Source: Pseudanabaena sp. FACHB-2040 | GTDB taxonomy: Bacteria; Cyanobacteriota; Cyanobacteriia; Phormidesmidales; Phormidesmidaceae | Assembly: GCF_014696715.1 (NCBI RefSeq) | Contig: NZ_JACJQO010000022.1 | Location: forward strand, 62,001 to 126,000 | DNA length: 64,000 nucleotides | Reading direction: 5' to 3' | In this document: positions 54,728 through 63,653 of the stretch, in pieces | Layout: each line of letters opens with the position of its first letter | Position numbering within the stretch: the first letter of the stretch is position 1 | Notes under the pieces: generated by a model | What the model saw: the letters and a program-made list of their open reading frames with translations, nothing else | The model's database searches: none | What the model was told of the DNA's origin: nothing | Program-made: the position numbers and the translations under genes

Positions 54728-54748
54728 AGGGTCAGGAAACCTGACCCT
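54728..54748 (+). terminator. Hairpin after the TPR-like gene
   Basis: Arms AGGGTCAGG (54728-54736) and CCTGACCCT (54740-54748) flank loop AAA. No T-run follows, so it may be a weak terminator or stabilising hairpin. A repeat-like GTAGGGGCACGGTCTTCGCG stretch lies just after it (about 54765-54792). Confidence 0.55.
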
Positions 54749-55026
54749 ACCTTGAACAGGCCCGTTGTAGGGGCACGGTCTTCGCGCCCTTGTGTACTGC
54801 GAGTTTGCGCTCCCCCCAGCCCCTTAACAAAGGGAGGGATTACTACAAAGCTAATAAGAAGTCCGGGTTCATGATCCCCCCTGCTGCCTTTAATAAAGGG
54901 AGATAATACGATGGGCCGTAGAATCTTACGGCAACAGCTTTCTTACTAGACTAGGAAACGCTTTAAACAGGGTAGTATCTTTCTGCAGGTGAAAACAGGC
55001 CAACTCCAGCGGGGAAAACATTAGAA

Positions 55027-55761
55027 TTGGCAGCGCACTCCTTTAGCTATTACGGATTTTTCTTTCTAGGACTGATTCTGCTCCGCTATCTACTGATTTC
55101 GGGGTTAACTTACTGCGTCTTCTATCTCCCCCCAAAGCAGTCTTTTGCACTTCGACAAGGACGACGACTACCGCCAACAGTGGCTTCAATTCAGCGAGAT
55201 ATCGGGCTGTCCCTACTCTCTGCCGTCGTTTTCGCCCTCGCCTCTGCCTTAGTCATGAAAGCCTACGAGCAGGGTTCGACGCTCCTGTACAGCGATGTGC
55301 GCCAGTACGGAACCTGGTATCTAGGGATTAGCTTTTTTGCAACTCTTTTTCTGCAGGATACCTACTTCTACTTTATCCATCGAGCGTTCCACCATCCCAA
55401 TGTTTTTAAGTGGGTCCACAGCGGTCACCACCGCTCAGTTGTTTCAACACCGTGGACCTCTTTTGCCTTCGACCTGCCAGAGGCACTTATTCAAGCTCTT
55501 TTCTTTGTGGCGATAGTTTTCATTCTCCCGCTCCATCTTGTCACGGTGATTGCCATCCTTCTGACCATGACGGTGTGGGCGGTTTGGAATCATCTTGGGT
55601 TTACCATCACCTCATCGTTTTTCTTGAGCCAATGGTTGGGAAAATGGCTAATCGGCCCCAGCCATCATGGTCTTCACCATCGCAGGCATTCTCAACACTT
55701 CGGCCTATATTTCACTTTCTGGGATAGGTTGCTGGGAACGCAAAGCCCTGACGAGGAGTAA
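55027..55761 (+). CDS. Fatty acid hydroxylase/sterol desaturase-type membrane enzyme
   Basis: The 244-residue protein (TTG start at 55027) has four or more membrane segments and the diiron histidine boxes of this superfamily. These are HRAFHH (residues about 119-124), HSGHH (about 131-135), NHLG (about 188) and HHGLHH (about 214-219). Members hydroxylate fatty acids, sterols or carotenoids using oxygen and a reductase. The substrate cannot be told here. The gene is monocistronic and ends with a good terminator at 55864-55899. Confidence 0.88.
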   Translation: MAAHSFSYYGFFFLGLILLRYLLISGLTYCVFYLPPKQSFALRQGRRLPPTVASIQRDIGLSLLSAVVFALASALVMKAYEQGSTLLYSDVRQYGTWYLGISFFATLFLQDTYFYFIHRAFHHPNVFKWVHSGHHRSVVSTPWTSFAFDLPEALIQALFFVAIVFILPLHLVTVIAILLTMTVWAVWNHLGFTITSSFFLSQWLGKWLIGPSHHGLHHRRHSQHFGLYFTFWDRLLGTQSPDEE

Positions 55762-55863
55762 CGCTGTGGCGTTTCTTAACCAGGTGAAGGACAAGGATGT
55801 CTATATGTTTATATTTTTCTAAGCATAACCAGTAGACAAACGGCTCATTAACTGCATCATTTT

Positions 55864-55899
55864 AAAACGCCTCGATACCCTCCAGTACTGAGGCGTTTT
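55864..55899 (+). terminator. Terminator after the hydroxylase gene
   Basis: Arms AAAACGCCTC (55864-55873) and GAGGCGTTTT (55890-55899) flank a 16-base loop, followed by a T. Confidence 0.75.
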
Positions 55900-55990
55900 T
55901 AGTATCTATTGACCTTTACTTAACCCTAGCTTTACCCTTGGTTGAGCTAAGCATGAGAGCATTAAACCCGGGCCAAAGAAATGCCTCTAT

Positions 55991-56581
55991 GTGTTCTCTA
56001 AACCGTCTTTCTTTCTCTGTATGGTTTCATGTCGATTTTCAGCTTCAGGGCTGAGCCGAGCTTTACTTGGCCAGTTTTTGACGGCTGCAGTATGTTTTTT
56101 CTGGTTTTTGGGCCAAGGGGTTCAGCCTGCCCGTGCAGAAACTGAAAGAATCATCATTGAGATGTCTGTCTATGGCCAAATGATGCCGGGTGATTTGACT
56201 ACCCAGGCAGAGTCGATGGCAAGTGATTTAGTCAGCCGTCACTTCAGCCAGAGCGCCAGCTCGTCAGAGGTTGAGGTGGTGATAGTAGGTGATCGGCATG
56301 GCGAAATTGTTCCCATTCTGACTACAGCAGTTTCTCGAACTCAGTGGCAGGAAAACCCCCAAGTAAGCGCTTGGACCCGGTACTACAATGCCTCCCACGC
56401 GCTGCTTCAGCGCCATGAGGAAACGGAGAACACGACTATCGCCAGTAGCTCAGGCCGGTCGGGAAACATCAGCCCGGTTGGTATCAGTTCACTAGGCCAA
56501 GTGGCCCAGATTGATGCAGCCTTTGATCAAGGTCGCCTGACTGGGGTAGCTGCTCAGCCCTACCTCAGCTATTTGGATTAA
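55991..56581 (+). CDS. Exported hypothetical protein
   Basis: The frame opens at a GTG at 55991. An in-frame ATG at 56021 is an alternative start giving a compact signal peptide ending in ARA. The mature part (about 145 residues) has beta-type segments (ERIIIEMSVYGQM, SEVEVVIVGDRHGEIVPILT) followed by a Ser/Gly-rich region and a helical end (QVAQIDAAFDQGRLTGVAA). No family is recognised. It would act in the periplasm. It is followed 220 bases later by the PhoX gene. Confidence 0.65.
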   Translation: MFSKPSFFLCMVSCRFSASGLSRALLGQFLTAAVCFFWFLGQGVQPARAETERIIIEMSVYGQMMPGDLTTQAESMASDLVSRHFSQSASSSEVEVVIVGDRHGEIVPILTTAVSRTQWQENPQVSAWTRYYNASHALLQRHEETENTTIASSSGRSGNISPVGISSLGQVAQIDAAFDQGRLTGVAAQPYLSYLD

Positions 56582-56808
56582 TTCTGTCTAATGCAGTCAA
56601 TAGGTCGCTAACAGTTCGGCATGGCTGCTTGTTAACAGCAAATCTTCAGAATTTTCCAAGGGTCGAAGCATAGTTTTGTGTGACAAATTCAGGCTTGGAA
56701 CTGGGTTGTGTTTGCTTTGGGCTGAGTTGAAAGCAGGCGAATTCTGTTCCTAATTGTGTTGTCAGTCGGTTCGAAGACAACGGGTTAAAACATGAGAGGA
56801 GAGTGCAA

Positions 56809-58704
56809 GTGATTCACGACAATGGTATTAGTAATCGGTCGGGCAACCGCTCTTTTGAAGACGTGCTCCGGGCTCGGATGTCTCGTCGTAACGTGCTCGC
56901 TCGCGGCGCAGCGCTTTCAGCCACTGGCTTTTTAGCAGCTCTAGCTGGCAACAAGATGCTGGTTCAAGCTGCAGCGGCAGCCACCGCCCCGCAATCTGGT
57001 CAAGCGGGTGCCGGAGCAAGCAATGCGATCGCACAAGCCGGTCGCCGCCTGTTTAGCTTCCCAGCTGTGCCCGCTGCCAATGCTGTCGGCCCTGTGCCCA
57101 CTATTTCGTCGGCCTACCAGTATGAGGTGCTGATCCCTTGGGGCACCTCGATTCAGCCCGGCGGCCCCGAGTACACGGGTGATCCTAACAGCCGTCCTAC
57201 GGCAGCGCAGCAGACCCAGCAAGTGGGCATTGGCCACGATGGCATGTGGTTTTTTCCCATCGGCAACAGCAATGACCACGGCATGTTGGCGATCAACCAC
57301 GAATTCGGGACAAATCCCCACGTGCTAGGTAAAGATGCCCCTGAAAGCCTGGAGGATGTGCGCCTCTCTCAGCACGCCCACGGAGTGGCCGTTGTTGAGA
57401 TCAAAAAGACCGGCGGCAAGTGGCAGGTCGTCAGCGGCAAAAATGCTCGCCGTATCCATGTCAATACGCCCGTCAGCTTCAGTGGCCCTGCTGCCAACAG
57501 CCCTCTGCTACGAACGTCTGCAGGCAACGCCCCCCTCGGCACCGTGAATAACTGTGCCAATGGCAAGACCCCCTGGGGCACCTACCTCACCTGCGAAGAA
57601 AACTTCAACGGCTACTTCGGCGCTACTGGCGAGTGGACTCCCACCGAGGCCCAAACCCGCTACGGCTTTGCTGCTGAGGGTTTTGGCTATGGCTGGCACC
57701 TGTTTGATCCTCGCTTTGATCTCTCCAACCCCAGCTACAGAAATGAAGAAAACCGCTTCGGCTGGGTGGTTGAGATTGATCCCAACGATGCCTCTCAAAC
57801 GCCGGTCAAGCGCACCGCACTGGGCCGCATTAAGCATGAAAATGCTGAGCTGGTAGTGGGCCGGGGTGGTCGTGCCGTGGTTTACATGGGTGATGATGAG
57901 CGCTTTGACTACATCTATAAGTTTGTGTCCGACAGCAACTGGCGGTCGATGCAGGCTCGCGGCATCAGCCCGCTAGATCAGGGTAAGCTCTATGTTGCCA
58001 AGTTTAACGACAACGGCACCGGCAACTGGATCGAGCTGACCACGAGCAATCCGGCGATTCGGGCTAAGTTTAGCAACCAGGCTGAAGTGCTGACCTATAC
58101 TCGTCTGGCTGCCGATGCCGTAGGCGCAACGAAGATGGATCGTCCTGAGTGGATCGCAGCTTCCACGGGCGGCGATGTGTACTGCACTCTAACCAACAAC
58201 ACCCGACGTACTGCCGACACCACCAACCCGGCTAACCCGCTGGCCCCCAACCCCTTTGGCCACATCATCAAGTGGCGCGACAGCGATGACCACGTAGGCA
58301 CCACGTTCCAGTGGGAAATCTTCGTCCTCGCCAAAGACACCCACAACATTGATCAAAGTGCCTTTGGTAGCCCTGATGGTCTCTGGGGTGACTCCGATGG
58401 CCGTCTGTTTATTCAGACTGACGGAGATCAGCCAGAAGTCAACGGCGTGAAGCTCAATGACCAGATGTTGGTGGCCGACACAAACACGGGTGAGATTCGT
58501 CGCATCTTCGCTGGGGTCACGAGCTGTGAAGTGACCGGCATTACAGTTACGCCTGATCGACGCACCATGTTCGTCAACCTCCAGCATCCGGGCGATGGCG
58601 ACCCCACTCTGACCAATTTCCCAGCACCCACCGGCAGCGGCAGAATTCCTCGTGACGCGACGATCGTGATTACGAAGAAGGATGGCGGCATTATCGGTTC
58701 ATAA
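56809..58704 (+). CDS. Alkaline phosphatase PhoX family protein
   Basis: The likely start is the GTG at 56809, six bases after AGGAGA. A GTG two codons earlier is also possible. The protein of about 631 residues has a twin-arginine signal (SRRNVLARGAALSATGFLAAL), so it is exported folded by the Tat system. The body is the PhoX/DUF839 beta-propeller, with AINHEFGTNPHVLG, TYLTCEENFNGYFG, GRIKHENAELVVGRGGRAVV and VYMGDDERFDYIYKFVS. PhoX enzymes use iron and calcium and release phosphate from esters. No clear PHO box was found upstream. A terminator follows at 58761-58795. Confidence 0.92.
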   Translation: MIHDNGISNRSGNRSFEDVLRARMSRRNVLARGAALSATGFLAALAGNKMLVQAAAAATAPQSGQAGAGASNAIAQAGRRLFSFPAVPAANAVGPVPTISSAYQYEVLIPWGTSIQPGGPEYTGDPNSRPTAAQQTQQVGIGHDGMWFFPIGNSNDHGMLAINHEFGTNPHVLGKDAPESLEDVRLSQHAHGVAVVEIKKTGGKWQVVSGKNARRIHVNTPVSFSGPAANSPLLRTSAGNAPLGTVNNCANGKTPWGTYLTCEENFNGYFGATGEWTPTEAQTRYGFAAEGFGYGWHLFDPRFDLSNPSYRNEENRFGWVVEIDPNDASQTPVKRTALGRIKHENAELVVGRGGRAVVYMGDDERFDYIYKFVSDSNWRSMQARGISPLDQGKLYVAKFNDNGTGNWIELTTSNPAIRAKFSNQAEVLTYTRLAADAVGATKMDRPEWIAASTGGDVYCTLTNNTRRTADTTNPANPLAPNPFGHIIKWRDSDDHVGTTFQWEIFVLAKDTHNIDQSAFGSPDGLWGDSDGRLFIQTDGDQPEVNGVKLNDQMLVADTNTGEIRRIFAGVTSCEVTGITVTPDRRTMFVNLQHPGDGDPTLTNFPAPTGSGRIPRDATIVITKKDGGIIGS

Positions 58705-58760
58705 GAGCCGGATCTTAAAAGCCGGTTTTTCAGTCGATATAGCGGGTAACCTCTGACTGG

Positions 58761-58795
58761 ATACTCTGGGCCGCATTTGCTGCAGCCCAGAGTAT
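58761..58795 (+). terminator. Terminator after the PhoX gene
   Basis: Arms ATACTCTGGGC (58761-58771) and GCCCAGAGTAT (58785-58795) are followed by TTGG. Confidence 0.8.
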
Positions 58796-58827
58796 TTGGC
58801 TCAGACTGTCATTGAGGATGCGATCGC

Positions 58828-60525
58828 ATGCAAACCCCCCCTTGGCCCATTTCTGCCTGGCGGCAGCTCAAGCGAGGAGAAATCACCTGTGAAGGCGCAC
58901 TTAAGCTGCTGTGCAACGAGCAGGGCAGCCTAAATCTGGCGCTGCTAGATGAAGAGGTTTGCAGCCGCTTTTTCCAGCTCTTTTCGGGGCAGGCCTTGCC
59001 GCCCGTGATCCCGCTGCTGCTGTGGCAAAACTGCTTTTACTTAGGCAGCCCAATGGCAGTTTCTGAGGAGGTGGTGCAGCAGCTGTGCGATCGCAGTCTT
59101 AGCGATATCCGTATCGTCCCTATCACCGCTAAGAGCTATCGCGCCTGGCACCACGGCCGCTCAGTCGACATGAGCCAAATCCACGCCAACCCGCTGCTAG
59201 ATCCCCTCACCGGGGAGCAGATGCAGGAAGACGTAGGAGAAACCACAGAAATCTTTCTAGCCAAAGCCGAAGGCCAGCTAGAGCGCATTAAAGCCGTTAT
59301 CTCTAGTGCCCTGCGACACCGAGCCAGCGACATTCACCTAGAACCTACCGAAGCTGGGCTGCGGGTGCGCTACCGCATCGACGGGGTACTGCGCAACATC
59401 ACTACCCTGCCGCTGGATATTGGTCGGCGAGTAGTCGTCGCCCTCAAAGTCATGGCCAGCATGGATATCGCCGACAGCCGCCGCCCCCAAGACGGCCGGA
59501 TCGGTGAGCAGTACGCCCTAGGCCAAGACGTGGGTCTAGACATGGATATGCGGGTCAGCACCCTGCCCTGCGTAGGCGGCGAAAAAGCCGTAGTCCGGCT
59601 GTTGCCCCGCCAAAATCCGTTTTCCACCATCGACAAGCTAGGCTTTCCGCCCAAAGCTTTGGCGACCTACAAAACCTGGCTACAGCAGCCCCAGGGCCTA
59701 ATTATCTTCACCGGCCCCACCGGCTCAGGAAAAACCAGCACGCTCTACACCAGCCTGCAGGAAATTGCTACCGAAGATGTCAATGTGGTGACGGTAGAAG
59801 ACCCAGTGGAGTACGTGCTGCCCTGCATTACCCAAACTCAAGTCAACGAAGCCGCAGGCATGACCTTTGCCGCCGGACTGCGGGCAATTCTCCGGCAAGA
59901 CCCTGACATCATCATGGTTGGGGAAGTGCGAGATCACGCCACCGCAGAGACCGCAGTTCGGGCAGCCCTAACCGGACACCTGGTATTTACCACCCTCCAC
60001 ACCAATGATGCCGTAGGAGCCATTCCCCGCATCAAAGACATCGGCCCCGACACTGGCTTAATTAGCGACGCACTGCTGGGAGTCGTGGCCCAGCGGCTGG
60101 TGCGCCGAGTGTGCCCCCACTGCACTGAACCAACCAGCCCCAATCCCCAAGGAATTAAGCTCTTGGGGCTCGACAAAAAGCAGCTGGCCCAAGCCAACTG
60201 GCAGAGAGGAAAAGGCTGTAGCCACTGTTTTCAGTCAGGCTACCTGGGACGGGAAGCGATTGTTGAACTGTTAGAGGTAGACGATCGCATCCGCGAAATC
60301 ATGTACGACGGCACCATGACCCAACTCCACCGCCACCTCCACAAAGTCGGCTTCATGTCTTTTCGGACTGCGGCAATTGAGAAGGTACTGACAGGCGTGA
60401 CTACCGTCGAAGAGGTGCTTAGAGTGCTGCCTCGCAGCGCCCTGATCCGACACACCAGCGGCGATTCTGACTACATTCAGCTCTTGCCCAATACAGCAGA
60501 AACATCAGCTGTCGCCGCCACCTAA
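58828..60525 (+). CDS. GspE/PilB-type secretion ATPase
   Basis: The 565-residue protein begins at ATG 58828. It has the family N-terminal domain, then a RecA-like core with Walker A GPTGSGKT (Lys302), an Asp box (VVTVEDPVEYVLP), Walker B (DPDIIMVGEVRD) and a His box (TGHLVFTTLHTND). A zinc-binding module follows with CPHC (C429, C432) and CSHC (C464, C467). These ATPases drive type IV pilus extension or type II secretion. It is shorter than the main cyanobacterial PilB, so it may be a PilB2-like paralogue. No pilus genes lie next to it. Confidence 0.9.
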   Translation: MQTPPWPISAWRQLKRGEITCEGALKLLCNEQGSLNLALLDEEVCSRFFQLFSGQALPPVIPLLLWQNCFYLGSPMAVSEEVVQQLCDRSLSDIRIVPITAKSYRAWHHGRSVDMSQIHANPLLDPLTGEQMQEDVGETTEIFLAKAEGQLERIKAVISSALRHRASDIHLEPTEAGLRVRYRIDGVLRNITTLPLDIGRRVVVALKVMASMDIADSRRPQDGRIGEQYALGQDVGLDMDMRVSTLPCVGGEKAVVRLLPRQNPFSTIDKLGFPPKALATYKTWLQQPQGLIIFTGPTGSGKTSTLYTSLQEIATEDVNVVTVEDPVEYVLPCITQTQVNEAAGMTFAAGLRAILRQDPDIIMVGEVRDHATAETAVRAALTGHLVFTTLHTNDAVGAIPRIKDIGPDTGLISDALLGVVAQRLVRRVCPHCTEPTSPNPQGIKLLGLDKKQLAQANWQRGKGCSHCFQSGYLGREAIVELLEVDDRIREIMYDGTMTQLHRHLHKVGFMSFRTAAIEKVLTGVTTVEEVLRVLPRSALIRHTSGDSDYIQLLPNTAETSAVAAT

Positions 60526-60971
60526 AAAGTTAGGATACAGCATCACCAAAAAGGGCTCTTATCGCGGTTGACCTTAGCACTTCCCACATAAGCAGCTTCA
60601 AATTCTCACAATGCCCACCACGTCCAAAACGGTAGGTTGGGTCAAGCCCAGTGAAACCAAAATCCCCTCCAGCACTAGTTTTCGCTTCACACGGCCAAGC
60701 ACAAGCAAGCTACAGCTCAATCCACTTAATGCCCTGCTTAAGACATTTCAGGCTACTACAGCATCGTTTATTTACGACCATCCACTGAGCACCTTGAAGC
60801 ACAGATATTAGGCGATCCTAAACTCGCACCCTAGAAGATCAGAAGCCGCTCAAATCTTACGGCAGTAGTTGACTATAAACCTGTTTGAAGTGTTATTAAA
60901 CACTTCGTTTTTTTAGCCAATGATTTAGACTGCTTGCATAAATCCCACAGTGTTTGCTACTGGATGTTTTT
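60526..60971. other. Intergenic region upstream of the PEP-CTERM gene
   Basis: About 450 bases. A fragment related to the dispersed repeat (GTAGGTTGGGTCAAGC, about 60631) is visible. An open frame of 66 codons here (plus 60611-60811) overlaps that repeat and is not accepted. A promoter for the next gene is expected near 60900. Confidence 0.55.
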
Positions 60972-61562
60972 ATGAAGCACTTTGCTCTGGCTGCTGTAGC
61001 AGCTTTAGGTTTTTCTGCACTGGCTACACCGGCTAATGCTGCCATTTTTGCCTGGGACGTTGAATATACCGGCTGGTGGGAAGAAGAGGGCGGCGGCTCT
61101 ATTTCAGGCACCTTCTCTGCTAGAGAAGAAGACGCCCTAGACGGTATCGTATCGATTGATGAGATGCTGTCCTGGATCTGGAACTGGAGCGGCAACAGTG
61201 TGGTGCCCGCCTTTTCGATTGCCTCTAGTGGGGCAGGAACGACGGACTTTGATCCAAGTTTCTACGTCAATGGCACCCCTAATCAGCCCATCGGCTTGGA
61301 TCTTGTCGATCTAGATGGGCTCGATCAAGGCTTTTTTACTTCCGCTTCTGGCAATGAAGTTCTTGATCTACAGGCGCTGCTGGTGATTTCATACGCCGAC
61401 GATGGCACCGAGTTTCTGGCAACTGGAAACTCCAGTTCAACTCTGGGCGCTATTGCGGTTTCAGATCCAACCCCCGTTCCTGAGCCCGCAACTTTATTGG
61501 GTTTACTCGCTCTGGTGGGGGCTGGCGCGGCTACTCTCCAGCGTCAAAAGCAGGCTGTTTAA
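60972..61562 (+). CDS. PEP-CTERM sorting domain protein
   Basis: From ATG 60972 the protein has about 196 residues with a signal peptide (MKHFALAAVAALGFSALATPANA). A secreted beta-rich middle follows, acidic and low in lysine, as usual in such proteins. The C-terminus is a typical PEP-CTERM signal: PVPEPATLLGLLALVGAGAA followed by a basic tail (TLQRQKQAV). Such proteins are processed by an exosortase and exported to the surface or extracellular matrix. The exosortase gene is not in this window. Function is unknown. Confidence 0.9.
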   Translation: MKHFALAAVAALGFSALATPANAAIFAWDVEYTGWWEEEGGGSISGTFSAREEDALDGIVSIDEMLSWIWNWSGNSVVPAFSIASSGAGTTDFDPSFYVNGTPNQPIGLDLVDLDGLDQGFFTSASGNEVLDLQALLVISYADDGTEFLATGNSSSTLGAIAVSDPTPVPEPATLLGLLALVGAGAATLQRQKQAV

Positions 61563-61573
61563 GTAGCCCAATT

Positions 61574-62482
61574 TTACAGCGGCTGTTCCTGGCGCTTTGG
61601 CTCCTCTGGCAGGGGAATAAATTCGGTTTCCTGAGGAACTGGGTCAAAGCGCCCTTCTTGCCAGTCTCGCTTGGCCTGCTCAATGCGATCGCGGCGGCTG
61701 GAGACAAAGTTCCACCACTTAATTCGAGGCCCGACGGGTTCGCCGCCCACGATAATACAGCGAGCGGAACCATTGCAGCCAATCTCGACCGTTGCGCCTG
61801 AGGCTAATACGGCTAGCCGATGCTGCGCCAGTGGAGTGCTATTAAGGGCGAGTCCTGGGGTGACGCTATAAACTGCCTGCTCACTATAGTTACTCGGCAG
61901 CTTAAATTGCGCGCCGGGAGACATCTGGGCATCTATATAGATCATGGGAGAAAACGTCTGGACGGGCGAGGTGCGCCCAAAGGCTGCCCCAGCAATCAAG
62001 GTGAATGTAACGCCTCCCTCCTCCCAAGTGGGCAGGTCTGCTGCCGGGTGGTGGCGAAACCACGGGTCTGTTTCCTCGTGCTCATCGGGTAAGGCTACCC
62101 AGGTCTGAATGCCATGCAGTGTCGATTCCTGGGTGCGGGCTGAGTCGGGGGAGCGCTCTGAGTGGACAATACCTCGCCCCGCTGTCATCCAGTTCACGGC
62201 CCCCGGATGAATTTCCTGCACGCTGCCAACGCTGTCGCGGTGTAGGAAAACACCTTCAAACAGATAGGTCACAGTAGCCAGGTTGATATGGGGATGGGGC
62301 CTAACATCTACCCCCTTGCCGGGAGGAAAGGTGGCCGGTCCGAGGTGATCAAAGAAGATAAAAGGACCTACCATGTCAAGAACCTCTGAGGGCAGCAGGC
62401 GGCGAGCCTGAAACCCGCCTAAGTCCTGAACATGGGGCTCTATTAGGTGCTGAAGGGGTAGGTACTGAAGGGGATCAGTCAT
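61574..62482 (-). CDS. Pirin family protein
   Basis: The 302-residue protein has two cupin domains. The N-terminal one carries the metal site His63, His65 (RPHPHINLATVTYLFEG), His107 and Glu109 (GRGIVHSER), as in the iron- or nickel-containing pirins. Bacterial members with quercetinase activity use this site. The substrate here is unproven. The C-terminal half contains a second beta-barrel (GATVEIGCNGSARCIIVGGEP) and a charged tail. It starts at ATG 62482 and converges with the PEP-CTERM gene, 11 bases apart. Confidence 0.93.
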   Translation of the reverse strand: MTDPLQYLPLQHLIEPHVQDLGGFQARRLLPSEVLDMVGPFIFFDHLGPATFPPGKGVDVRPHPHINLATVTYLFEGVFLHRDSVGSVQEIHPGAVNWMTAGRGIVHSERSPDSARTQESTLHGIQTWVALPDEHEETDPWFRHHPAADLPTWEEGGVTFTLIAGAAFGRTSPVQTFSPMIYIDAQMSPGAQFKLPSNYSEQAVYSVTPGLALNSTPLAQHRLAVLASGATVEIGCNGSARCIIVGGEPVGPRIKWWNFVSSRRDRIEQAKRDWQEGRFDPVPQETEFIPLPEEPKRQEQPL

Positions 62483-62586
62483 AGTGAGGTTTGAAGGGGT
62501 AGGTGCGAGGTTGAGTTGCTGACGCAGACGAATGACTCAACCAATGCCAGCGGCAAAAAGCGCAGCTTGAGCTACCGCTGGCGGCT

Positions 62587-62862
62587 TCAATAGCTCTTCA
62601 TCTGCTCATCTGCAAAACACCACAGCCACTGCTCCCCAAGTTCTGCTGAGCTAATGACGGTGTGCCCTGTGGCTTCGTAGTGGCGGCGAGCATGTTGATT
62701 TTCTGAGGAGTCGCAGCATAGCATCTGGCCGCAGTCTTGGCAGATACGAAGGTGCACCCAGCGGCCATTGATTCGCGTGCACTCTTCACAGCGGAATGTG
62801 GGGTAGTTGGCCTTAGGAATAATATTTTCCGAAGTCAGGTGATTGAGGTGCTGGCAGGCCAT
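62587..62862 (-). CDS. UBP-type zinc finger protein
   Basis: The 91-residue protein from ATG 62862 is chosen because AGGA lies six bases before it. The frame opens further upstream at 62913. It is a single zf-UBP domain: MACQHL, CEECTRINGRWVHLRICQDCGQMLCCDSSENQHARRH and then EQWLWCFADEQM. Many cysteines and histidines (for example CEEC, CQDC, H74, H78 and H84, counted from the longer frame) are placed as in the ubiquitin-binding zinc finger, a domain that also occurs in bacteria without ubiquitin. Its ligand in bacteria is not known. Confidence 0.88.
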   Translation of the reverse strand: MACQHLNHLTSENIIPKANYPTFRCEECTRINGRWVHLRICQDCGQMLCCDSSENQHARRHYEATGHTVISSAELGEQWLWCFADEQMKSY

Positions 62863-62987
62863 AGGGGTTCCTACTGGGGTGTTAGGTGAGGCTGCTCGTT
62901 GAGTGTTAACCATTGTAGGGGGTAGGCCAGAAATGCAGTGTAGTTAGGCCAACCTCTTAGGAAAGAGCTTGCCTCTTGGCTCTTTGC

Positions 62988-63539
62988 CTACGGCTCTGCG
63001 GCCCGCTGCACCAGCACCTGCACTGTCCCAATGGCAACCTGCACTAAGAGCCAACCGGGGCTACACAATGCGATCGCAGTGCGATAGCGCACGTCAAACT
63101 GCCGCTGAATTGTCACAATTGCAGCTAACAGGCTCCAAGCCGCCAGCCCAATTTCAATCGGCCTGCCCAAGAGGGGCACCACCGTCAAAAAGTTAAGCAT
63201 CTGCGGGACGTGAGCAAGCCCAATGGGAGGGAGGATCTGCCGGTAGGCGGGTGAGCGCAGTCTTAGCAGCTGACCCAGCTTCATCACCGTAAATGTCCAA
63301 ACGGGGTAGCCGGCCCAGAGGGCGGCTCCATTCACTGCAAAACCTAGCAGCAGCAGCGGCCAGGAAATCTGGTAAATCAATAGAATGACAATGCTGCCTA
63401 GAGCATGGGAAATTGCCGCCAGAATAACGACCCGTTGAGCCAAGTGCCGAGCCCGTTCAACACCTGTGGTAGTTTCGGCATAGTCAGGATCAAGCGTCAG
63501 CACCTGACACATGACTTTTCTGAGTCCCATTTTTGGCAT
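62988..63539 (-). CDS. YIP1-like membrane protein
   Basis: The 183-residue protein has an N-terminal soluble part (QVLTLDPDYAETTTGVERARHL) and five hydrophobic segments, such as VVILAAISHALGSIVILLIY and LLLLGFAVNGAALWAGYPVW. This order fits the YIP1-type membrane family often seen in cyanobacteria. Function is not known. It starts at ATG 63539 and diverges from the next gene, which begins at 63654. Confidence 0.7.
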   Translation of the reverse strand: MPKMGLRKVMCQVLTLDPDYAETTTGVERARHLAQRVVILAAISHALGSIVILLIYQISWPLLLLGFAVNGAALWAGYPVWTFTVMKLGQLLRLRSPAYRQILPPIGLAHVPQMLNFLTVVPLLGRPIEIGLAAWSLLAAIVTIQRQFDVRYRTAIALCSPGWLLVQVAIGTVQVLVQRAAEP

Positions 63540-63653
63540 TCCTTACAGCAACATTTGCTAGCTCTGGTTTTGTGCCCTTAGGACGACGTTTTCTGGCAGA
63601 AGTTGGTTAAAGGTAGGGTCAGCCTGTTTGTCGTTCAAGGAAACTCCAGTTGA

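Noticed and set aside
56590-56808. PHO box for PhoX
   Set aside because: I looked for tandem CTTAACCT-like octamers upstream and found none clear enough to report.
60611-60811. 66-codon open frame upstream of the PEP-CTERM gene
   Set aside because: It reads through a fragment of the dispersed GTAGGTTGGGT repeat and has low-complexity Ser/Thr/Lys content.
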